A DNA stretch of 29,827 nucleotides, taken from Planctomycetota bacterium (GTDB lineage Bacteria > Planctomycetota > PUPC01 > DSUN01). The stretch covers positions 1 to 29,827 of the forward strand of contig VGYW01000048.1 in the NCBI GenBank assembly GCA_016872875.1. Direction: 5' to 3'. The notes beneath the pieces are model-generated. The model worked only from the letters and a program-made list of their open reading frames with translations, was not told where the DNA came from and made no database searches. This document shows positions 24,373 to 29,827 of this stretch, one piece after another. Positions within the stretch are counted from its first letter, which is position 1; every line of letters starts with the position of its first letter. The position numbers were made by a program, and so were the translations under genes.

Positions 24373-24418
24373 ATCGGGCGGGAGGGCGACGACGGACACC
24401 AGAGCAGGAGACATGCCA

Positions 24419-25618
24419 ATGAGCCAGGAAGGACGGATCGCTCGGCGGGGATTTCTGCGGGGTGCGGCCGCGGCGGCGGCCGGTCCGGCCTTCGTCCGCG
24501 CGTCCGTGTTCGGGGCCAACAGCCGCATCAACGCAGGCATCATCGGCCTCGGGGGTCCCGCGGGCGGCGGGGGCGGCGGCGCGCAGACCATCGCCGTCTG
24601 CGACGTGCGCGAGGACAAGCTCGCAGGCCACCGCGGCAACAAGAACGTGGCGGTCTACACCGACTTCCGCGAGCTGCTGGCCCGCGACGACGTTGACTGC
24701 GTCTACATCGGCACGCCCGACCACTGGCACGCCATCCCCGCCATCGAGGCGGCCAGGGCGGGCAAGGACGCCTATTGCGAGAAGCCCCTCACCCTCACCA
24801 TCCGCGAGGCGCGGGCCATCGTCAACGCCGTCCGGCAATACGGCCGCGTCTTCCAGACCGGCTCCCAGCAGCGCTCGGAGTACGGCGGCTGCTTCCGCTT
24901 CGCCTGCGAAATGGTCCGCAGCGGGCGCATCGGCCAGCTCAAGGAGATCAACTGCAACGTCGGCGGGCCGTCGGCCGAGTGCTATCTGCCCGAGGAGCCG
25001 GTGCCCGAGGGGCTCGACTGGGACCGCTGGCTCGGCCCCGCCCCCTGGCGGCCCTACAACCGCGGCATCGTTCACGGCTGGCGGGCCTACCGCGACTACT
25101 CGGGCGGCGGCATGACCGACTGGGGCGCGCACCACTTCGACATCGCGCAGTGGGCGCTCGACGCCGACCAAAGCGGCCCAACCGAAATCTACCCGCCCGG
25201 CACCCTCTCCGACCGCCTCACCTACGTCTACGCCAACGGCGTCAAGGTCTACCACGGCGGCGGGGGCGGGGGCGGCGTGGTCTTCTTCGGCACCGAGGGC
25301 AAGATCGCGGTTGACCGCGGCCCGCTCCAGAGCTGGCCCGACAGCATCATGCGCAAGCCCCTCGGCCCGAACGAAGTGCACCTCTACACCGTAACCAACG
25401 GTCACGCGGGCAACTTCGTCAGTTGCATCCGCACGCGGCAGCGGCCGATTTGCGACGCCGAGGTCGGCTGCCGCTCCGTCACCGTCTGCCACCTGGGCAA
25501 CCTGGCCTACCGCCTCAATCGCCCCCTCAAGTGGGACCCCGCGAAGGAGGAGTTCGTCGGCGACGCGGAGGCCAACCGCTGGCTCGACCGCCCCAAGAGG
25601 GCGCCGTGGACGCTGTAG
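24419..25618 (+). CDS. Tat-exported Gfo/Idh/MocA-family oxidoreductase
   Basis: A 399-residue protein with a twin-arginine signal (ARRGFLRGAAAAAAGPAFV). It has the NAD(P)-binding start INAGIIGLGG, then VYTDFRELLARDDVDCVYIGTPDHWHA, the catalytic-lysine motif YCEKPLTLTIREA, GRVFQTGSQQRSEYG and the substrate-domain motif YSGGGMTDWGAHHFDIAQWAL. These proteins oxidise or epimerise sugars, usually with a retained NAD(P) cofactor. The Rossmann region is odd: the segment after GLGG is replaced by a PAGGGGGGAQ run, and the stretch between VCDV and the next strand is also shorter than usual. A second Gly run (YHGGGGGGGVVFF) lies near residue 280. ATG 24419 was preferred over 24413 because GGAG lies eight bases upstream. 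Confidence 0.88.
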   Translation: MSQEGRIARRGFLRGAAAAAAGPAFVRASVFGANSRINAGIIGLGGPAGGGGGGAQTIAVCDVREDKLAGHRGNKNVAVYTDFRELLARDDVDCVYIGTPDHWHAIPAIEAARAGKDAYCEKPLTLTIREARAIVNAVRQYGRVFQTGSQQRSEYGGCFRFACEMVRSGRIGQLKEINCNVGGPSAECYLPEEPVPEGLDWDRWLGPAPWRPYNRGIVHGWRAYRDYSGGGMTDWGAHHFDIAQWALDADQSGPTEIYPPGTLSDRLTYVYANGVKVYHGGGGGGGVVFFGTEGKIAVDRGPLQSWPDSIMRKPLGPNEVHLYTVTNGHAGNFVSCIRTRQRPICDAEVGCRSVTVCHLGNLAYRLNRPLKWDPAKEEFVGDAEANRWLDRPKRAPWTL

Positions 25619-25692
25619 CGAAGACGGTGTTCGGTGTTCGGGCACAAGAGCCGGGCGGGGGTGGGTGGGGCCGTCCTATTGACTTCCCCGTA

Positions 25693-25950
25693 AGTGATGC
25701 AACGATCTTAGCCCCCGAAATGGGGGCGTTTGAGCCGTAGCCCAGGGCGACCGAAGGGAGCCCTGGGTATAGGCGTACCCAGGAATGAGCCCTCGAACGG
25801 GGGCGATTCAGACTGGGACGAACCGCCCCTTTCAGGGGCTCCGAAACGGGGGGCCGGCTTTCTCCCTTCGGTCGCCCTGGGCTACGGCTGGGTCGCCCAC
25901 TTCGCGGGCTACAAGACCGACTTCCATGATACCGACCGTGTTGCATCACT
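25693..25950. repeat. 258-bp element with 11-bp terminal inverted repeats and nested palindromes
   Basis: AGTGATGCAAC (25693-25703) and its exact complement GTTGCATCACT (25940-25950) bound the element. Inside are a perfect 25-bp inverted pair (25736-25760 and 25862-25886) and the hairpin GCCCCCGAAATGGGGGC. No gene is supported in the 444 bases between the oxidoreductase and the next frame; the short ORFs are palindrome by-products. Confidence 0.75.
25708..25767 (+). repeat. Dispersed palindromic repeat, copy A
   Basis: This 60-base unit recurs almost exactly at 29749-29807, with a one-base indel in the GCCCCCGAAATGGGGGC hairpin. It ends with a CCCAGGGC...GCCCTGGG hairpin. Confidence 0.9.
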
Positions 25951-26006
25951 CTTGCAGAAGTCGATAGTAGGCAACCGCTGACGGCAAGGACATGCCCGAC
26001 CTGATG

Positions 26007-26015
26007 TGGTATGAT
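26007..26015 (+). promoter_or_regulatory. Extended -10 promoter candidate
   Basis: TGG followed by TATGAT forms an extended -10 element 48 bases before the ATG at 26063; the -35 region is poor. Confidence 0.4.
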
Positions 26016-26062
26016 TGCCTGGGGAGCGGGAGAGCGTGGCCGCGAGCTCAGGGGTGTGAGCA

Positions 26063-26233
26063 ATGAGACAGAAGCGTGCCAAGCCGGACGAGCGGGAAGT
26101 CTTGAGGCGACTTGCGAGAGAGCTGCCGCTCCTCAGGGAGAAATATGGCGTGGAGAGTCTGGCCCCCTATGGCTCGGTCGCGCGCGGAGAGGCGACCGCG
26201 AGCAGCGACGTGGACCTTGTCGTGAAGCTCTCA
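26063..26233 (+). pseudogene. MNT-type nucleotidyltransferase remnant
   Basis: Fifty-seven codons encode the front half of a minimal nucleotidyltransferase: a helical start, then YGSVARGEATASSDVDLVVKLS with the GS and D-x-D catalytic motif (G37, S38, D49, D51). The rest of the domain, including the third acidic residue, is missing. The frame continues without a stop into a lipoprotein signal peptide, so the gene was probably cut by a deletion or recombination near 26230. Intact relatives are antitoxin-type (MntA-like) nucleotidyltransferases paired with HEPN proteins; no HEPN partner is here. Confidence 0.75.
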
Positions 26234-27169
26234 ATGCCCCAACGCCGACGTCACTCAAGTCAAGCCCCGAGCGCCCAGTTCCACAGCATCGCGCTGGCGG
26301 CGCTGGCGCTCGCACTGCACGTGGCGGGGTGTTCCACGGAGCGAGACTACGAGATCCGCTTGCACCGCCCCCTCAAGCCCGGCCAGAAGTTCCACATCTC
26401 CTCGGCCGGCAGCACCAGCCGGAAAACGGTCGTGACCGTGGGAGGCAAAGTCACCCAGCAGACTGCTGTGGCGTACTCCGCGGAGCTGGTCGCCATGGCC
26501 ACCATCATCCACGTCGGTTCCGCGGGAGAACCTATAGAGGTGTCCTACAGAATCGCCAGGTGCGTGAGGACCGATGGCGGGAAAGAGGAGGTCCTCGTGA
26601 GACCCGGCCTTGTCCTCGATGTGTCAAGCGCTTGGGGGGACACGGTGTTCGCGGTGAACGGCAGCCGCTTGGGGCCTCAGGCCATGGAGGCCCTCGAACT
26701 CGTCGTCCGCCTCGCCCGCCCTGGCACTAAGGAGGAAGGGGGACCCGAGGGTTTCAGCCCCGAGGGCCGCAAGAGGATCGGCGAGAGTTGGAAGGCCAAC
26801 GCAGAGGCCCTCGCCGGGCCGCTGCCTGGGATTGGGGTTTCGGTGCCGAAGGAGGGCATTGACGGCATGATGACACTGGTGGGCATCACCAGAGTCGGCG
26901 AAACCGATTGCCTGGACCTTCGCGGCACGTTCTCAGCCAAAGCTGCGCCTGCGCCACTGTCGCCCACTCGGCAGCTTGAGAGGGTGGAGACGCGCATGGT
27001 GTTCGCGGGCAGGCTTCCTCTTGACCCCTCCTTGCCTGCGCTTGAGGCCTCGATCGAGATGACCACGACCGTGCGGTTACGGGAGCGGCCCGATGGAGAA
27101 ACGCCCGAATCCGTAACCGAGCAAACCGCCGAGACCCGCTTGACGGGGAAGCGCACACCGGTGGAGTAG
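26234..27169 (+). CDS. Hypothetical lipoprotein
   Basis: A 311-residue protein. It has a basic start (MPQRRRH), a hydrophobic segment (IALAALALALHVAG) and lipobox VAGC with C33 as the lipidated residue. The mature part has a beta-rich look (YEIRLHRPLKPGQKFHISSAGS; VTVGGKVTQQTAVAYSAEL; FVAVNG-type strands) and includes LVGITRVGETDCLDLRGTF; I recognise no family. The start at ATG 26234 is chosen because it gives a proper lipoprotein signal; the upstream 57 codons encode an unrelated nucleotidyltransferase fragment in the same frame. No good Shine-Dalgarno is visible at 26234, so translation may depend on the remnant upstream. Confidence 0.7.
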   Translation: MPQRRRHSSQAPSAQFHSIALAALALALHVAGCSTERDYEIRLHRPLKPGQKFHISSAGSTSRKTVVTVGGKVTQQTAVAYSAELVAMATIIHVGSAGEPIEVSYRIARCVRTDGGKEEVLVRPGLVLDVSSAWGDTVFAVNGSRLGPQAMEALELVVRLARPGTKEEGGPEGFSPEGRKRIGESWKANAEALAGPLPGIGVSVPKEGIDGMMTLVGITRVGETDCLDLRGTFSAKAAPAPLSPTRQLERVETRMVFAGRLPLDPSLPALEASIEMTTTVRLRERPDGETPESVTEQTAETRLTGKRTPVE

Positions 27170-27259
27170 GGACGCCGGGTCTGACGCAGTTGAGGGGTGG
27201 GCCCGCAACCGCCTACCGCGAAGTGACAGGCGATTAGCGATGCCTGAAAGGGGTCTGCT

Positions 27260-27562
27260 GTGAGGAGACCGTGTCAGGTTCTCATCGCGACGATCGTGGG
27301 CATTCTGGCCGGATGTGCGGCGCCGCGCGGCGGCGCGGGAAAGGGGGTTCGGATGAAGACGACGGCGCATTGCGAGGGGGACAAGGTGTGGCTGGAGGGG
27401 GTGAAGGGGTGGTTCGTGGGCGACAAGGAGAGCTCGCCCCACGCCGCTCAGGAGGCCGCGATGCAGGCGGTGCTGGACAGCCGCCAAGATGGCGGCGCTA
27501 CGGAGCCGCGCTGTAAGTCTATTCTCAGCAATATGTTACGTCTCAGGATGCTCGGAAACTAG
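27260..27562 (+). CDS. Small lipoprotein, probably truncated by a palindromic repeat
   Basis: One hundred residues from GTG 27260 (AAAGGGG six bases upstream). The signal QVLIATIVGILAGC gives a lipobox with C19. The mature part has HCEGDKVWLEGVKGWFVGDKESSPHAAQEAAMQAVLDSRQ, which looks like the front of a family with a longer C-terminal region. From about residue 76 the sequence enters a GCCGCC/GGCGGC hairpin (27480-27496) and the remaining 25 residues look unrelated to the front. I infer that a repeat insertion or deletion replaced the true C-terminus. Function unknown. Confidence 0.55.
   Translation: MRRPCQVLIATIVGILAGCAAPRGGAGKGVRMKTTAHCEGDKVWLEGVKGWFVGDKESSPHAAQEAAMQAVLDSRQDGGATEPRCKSILSNMLRLRMLGN
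27480..27496. repeat. GCCGCC-AAGAT-GGCGGC palindrome in lipoprotein gene
   Basis: A perfect 6-bp stem with a 5-base loop, at the point where the coding sequence of the small lipoprotein loses its family-like character. GGAGCCGCGCT follows as a further repeat-like tail. Confidence 0.6.
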
Positions 27563-27604
27563 CGTTGTCGTGCTAGCATGCCGACGCACCACGCCGGCTC
27601 GTGG

Positions 27605-27661
27605 CCGCAAGCGTCCCGCTTGCGGTCTTCCCCGCCCCACGACAAGCGGGACGCTTGCCGC
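27605..27661. repeat. Paired inverted palindromes at the 3' end of the GldG-like gene
   Basis: CCGCAAGCG-TCC-CGCTTGCGG (27605-27625) and CAAGCG-GGA-CGCTTG (27643-27657) are inverted copies of one motif. The repeat runs up to the stop codon of the minus-strand GldG-like gene. It lies between convergent genes and could also terminate transcription. Confidence 0.75.
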
Positions 27662-29421
27662 TACTCGGCGAGCCAACTGAGGGCGTCGCTGAGGAGTTGC
27701 GCGTTCGCGGCCAGTTGCGGCTGGCGGAGGAGTTGGTTGCTGAAGGCGTCCGCGTCGCTCAAGACCAGGAGCTTGGGTCCCTTGGCGCCCGCCTTTGGCC
27801 GCACGGCGGCGATGAGGCAGGGGGCCTTCGCGCCCTCCTCGGCGTCGGCGGGGCGCGCGACTCGCAAGACCTCGAACTTGGCATCCTCCGCGGGGGGGGC
27901 CACCGCCAGCTCCGTGGCCGTGTAGAAGACCGTCGCCTCGCGCGTCCACTTCGCCACGAAGTCGAGCTTCCCGTTCAGCTCCACCTCCATGGCCACCGGC
28001 GGGTTATTGCTTGGGACCTGGATGACCTTCTTGGGGTCTGGCACGGTGATGCCGAAGCGCTTGAGGGTGTCGGCGAGCGGCACGATGCCGTCGGGGGGGT
28101 CGAGGAGGAGCGCGAGGCGGCCGCCGCCGTCGAGGTAGGCGTTGATCACCTTCTCGGCGTCGGCCTCGAGGGGCTTGCGCGGGCCGGCGATGACGAGGGC
28201 CTGGCAATCGCTCGGGACCGCTTTGGCGGCGGCGAAGTCGAGGGGTGCGGCGCGGAAGCCGCGCGAGCTGAGGTGCTCGGCCACCTGGCTGAGGCCCTCG
28301 ATGCGGCGGTCGGCCATGCGCCGCTCGCCGTGGCCCTCGGCGAAGTAGAGGAGGCCCCGCTCGGAGAGGAGGTCGTCGAGGGCCTGGGCCACCACCTTCT
28401 CGCCCTCGAAGCGCACCTGGCCGCCCATGGTCAGGGGGTCGCCCTCCCCGCGCCTGAGGAGCTCGGTGCCGCGGAGCACCCGCACCCGCCCGCCGTACTG
28501 GAGGACCACGGAGTCCTCCACGTCGTTCAGGGAGCGCTTGAGCGCGCGGGCGAACTCGCGCACGGCCGCGGGCTGGGTCGCGAAGTCGAAGTGCTGCACC
28601 TTCACCTTGTCGGACGCCCGCGCCATCGCGTCGGCGAGCCCGCGGGCCATCGCCTCGTCCTCGGGCAGACGCAGGGCCGCCACCAGGGTCGAGCCGTCCG
28701 GCTGTTGGAGCTGGAGGCCGCTCGGCGCCGCCAGCGGGCTGCCGAGGGTCTGGGCCAACTGCTGCCGCGAGTCCGACGACACGGTGGTGACGAGCAAGGT
28801 GTCCTGGAGCTTCGCCAGGCGCGAGCGGACCGCCTCGTTCGCGGCCGTGTAGTAGGGAACCGCGAAGCTCCCCGCTGCGCCGCCAGCGAGCTGCGCGAAG
28901 CTCGCGGCGACGCTCTGGTACTGGTCGAGCTTGATCACCAGCTCTTCGCCCGTGCTCCGCAGGCGGCAGTAGACGGCCTGGCGGCGGAGGTCGGCGGCGT
29001 AGACCTCGAGGGCGTCGCTCGCGCCGCCCCGCTGCGGGAAGGAGAGGACCACGGCCGGCTGCGCCTGGCGGCCGGCCTCGGACTGGAAGAACTCGCTGGC
29101 CTGCTCGCCCGTGCGGATGGCGCGGGTGAGGCCGACGAGGAGCTTGGTGCGCTCGTCGAACTCCTCGCCCGTCACGCGGGTCTCGAAGCCCGCGTTCGGC
29201 CCGTCGGGGGCCAGCCCGTCGCCGATCCTCAGCAGCCGTTTGGCCGTGCGAATCTCGATTCGCCGGCCGCTCGGCCCGCCCTCCGGCCCGCCCGCAAGCG
29301 GATTCAGCAGCCACAGCAGCGCGAACACCAGGTTCCCCACCGCCAGCAGCCCGATGACGGGGTAGACCACCACGGACGCGCTGGCGCCCCGCCTCGGCTC
29401 GGTTCCTGAGTCTCTTGCCAT
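27661..29421 (-). CDS. GldG-like ABC transporter auxiliary protein
   Basis: A 586-residue protein. One N-terminal membrane segment (about 17-38, VVVYPVIGLLAVGNLVFALLWLL) precedes a large extracytoplasmic part with the GldG/ABC-auxiliary pattern: YAADLRRQAVYCRLRSTGEEL, VEDSVVLQYGGRVRVL, LLYFAEGHGERRM, ALVIAGPRKPLEADAEKVINAYLDGGGRLALLLDPP and LLVLSDADAFSNQLLRQPQLAANAQLLSDALSWLAE. Family members usually carry a C-terminal membrane segment after this point; here the stop follows at once and coincides with a palindromic repeat. ATG 29421 has GAGGAGG eight bases upstream and a clear promoter. No ATPase or permease gene is visible beside it. Confidence 0.82.
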   Translation of the reverse strand: MARDSGTEPRRGASASVVVYPVIGLLAVGNLVFALLWLLNPLAGGPEGGPSGRRIEIRTAKRLLRIGDGLAPDGPNAGFETRVTGEEFDERTKLLVGLTRAIRTGEQASEFFQSEAGRQAQPAVVLSFPQRGGASDALEVYAADLRRQAVYCRLRSTGEELVIKLDQYQSVAASFAQLAGGAAGSFAVPYYTAANEAVRSRLAKLQDTLLVTTVSSDSRQQLAQTLGSPLAAPSGLQLQQPDGSTLVAALRLPEDEAMARGLADAMARASDKVKVQHFDFATQPAAVREFARALKRSLNDVEDSVVLQYGGRVRVLRGTELLRRGEGDPLTMGGQVRFEGEKVVAQALDDLLSERGLLYFAEGHGERRMADRRIEGLSQVAEHLSSRGFRAAPLDFAAAKAVPSDCQALVIAGPRKPLEADAEKVINAYLDGGGRLALLLDPPDGIVPLADTLKRFGITVPDPKKVIQVPSNNPPVAMEVELNGKLDFVAKWTREATVFYTATELAVAPPAEDAKFEVLRVARPADAEEGAKAPCLIAAVRPKAGAKGPKLLVLSDADAFSNQLLRQPQLAANAQLLSDALSWLAE

Positions 29422-29460
29422 CACTCTGGCCTCCTCGAGATGCCACTCCCACAATCCAGG

Positions 29461-29489
29461 ATTCTATTGACACCTCGGAAGGGAGTCAA
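29461..29489 (-). promoter_or_regulatory. Sigma-70-type promoter of the GldG-like gene
   Basis: On the minus strand TTGACT (29484-29489), 17 bp, TAGAAT (29461-29466). The start would be near 29454, 33 bases before the ATG. Confidence 0.8.
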
Positions 29490-29539
29490 GCGCGGACAAT
29501 CCTCCGAGTATGGCCCCCAATTCTGGTGAACTGCTCGGC

Positions 29540-29827
29540 AGCCCCCACGGGGGCGTACTATATCAGCCCAGGGCGGAGCCCTGGGAAGCAGGGCCGTGCG
29601 TGGGTCAGCCCTCAAGGGGCGTACTACGAGGCACGGAGGCCATCGCGTCTCGTGAGCGCCTAGTACGCCCCTGCAGGGCTGGCCGGGGCCATCTCCCATA
29701 CCCAGGGCTTCGCCCTGATCTTTGCCCACATCTTCTGGGGGCTGGGGTTTAGCCCCCGAATGGGGGCGTTTGAGCCGTAGCCCAGGGCGACCGAAGGGAG
29801 CCCTGGGAAAAGGCCCCGCCAGCGTAG
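29540..29827. repeat. Cluster of palindromic repeats at the right edge, including dispersed copy B
   Basis: Hairpins GCCCCCACGGGGGC (29541-29554) and CCCAGGGCGGAGCCCTGGG, then the dispersed 59-base unit at 29749-29807 that matches 25708-25767. Short ORFs here read as repeat by-products (ISPGRSPGKQGRA). No gene is supported; the element may continue beyond the window. Confidence 0.8.

Noticed and set aside
26063..26233. Active MntA/HEPN toxin-antitoxin system
   Set aside because: The nucleotidyltransferase is cut after the D-x-D motif and no HEPN gene is present.
27601..29409. 602-codon plus-strand ORF
   Set aside because: Antisense shadow of the GldG-like gene, which has a promoter, Shine-Dalgarno and family motifs.
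29415..29752. Short ORFs at the right edge
   Set aside because: They are translations of palindromic repeats (SPGRSPGK-type) without start signals.

Overview
The window is GC-rich DNA, probably from an uncultured planctomycete or a close PVC-group relative. The clues are a LEPR-XLL/SBBP giant surface protein, a Tat-exported sulfatase and Gfo/Idh/MocA oxidoreductase, exported glycosidase-like proteins, a deiodinase-type selenoprotein, and many short palindromic repeats between and inside genes. I see no rRNA, tRNA or CRISPR array. Taxonomy is inferred from gene content only.

Left part (1-11340, all minus strand). A 1684-residue gingipain-like (C25) secreted protein with a strong promoter is followed by a compact RiPP-type locus: a PqqD-like peptide chaperone, a radical SAM/SPASM enzyme, a 56-residue precursor peptide with three cysteines and a C-terminal serine, and an HPr-kinase-like P-loop protein. 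The kinase stop codon overlaps the start of a very large LEPR-XLL/SBBP surface protein that runs off the left edge. The likely scheme is that PqqD presents the leader, the radical SAM enzyme modifies the Cys-containing core, and the kinase-like protein phosphorylates the peptide, perhaps on its terminal Ser. This is inference.

Middle (11341-14691). A DUF362/2x[4Fe-4S] protein is divergent from an exported selenoprotein of the iodothyronine-deiodinase family. The selenoprotein is cut in two by an in-frame TGA (13103-13105) inside FGSYT-U-PPF, with a SECIS-like hairpin just downstream. A small hypothetical gene and a DUF2335 membrane protein follow, behind a good sigma-70 promoter.

Right part (14688-29827). 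Two exported glycosidase-like proteins form an operon, followed by an AAA/DUF4143 ATPase, a formylglycine sulfatase, a small exported protein, and a Gfo/Idh/MocA oxidoreductase with a shortened Rossmann loop. Then comes a repeat-rich stretch holding a nucleotidyltransferase remnant fused in frame to a lipoprotein gene, a probably truncated small lipoprotein, and a GldG-like protein. The carbohydrate genes suggest degradation of sulfated or uronic-acid polysaccharides.

Palindromic repeats recur throughout. Two near-identical 47-bp copies lie in frame inside the kinase gene, another probable insertion sits in the radical SAM gene, and others coincide with gene ends (27480, 27661). Several genes have clear sigma-70-like promoters with 16-17 bp spacers.
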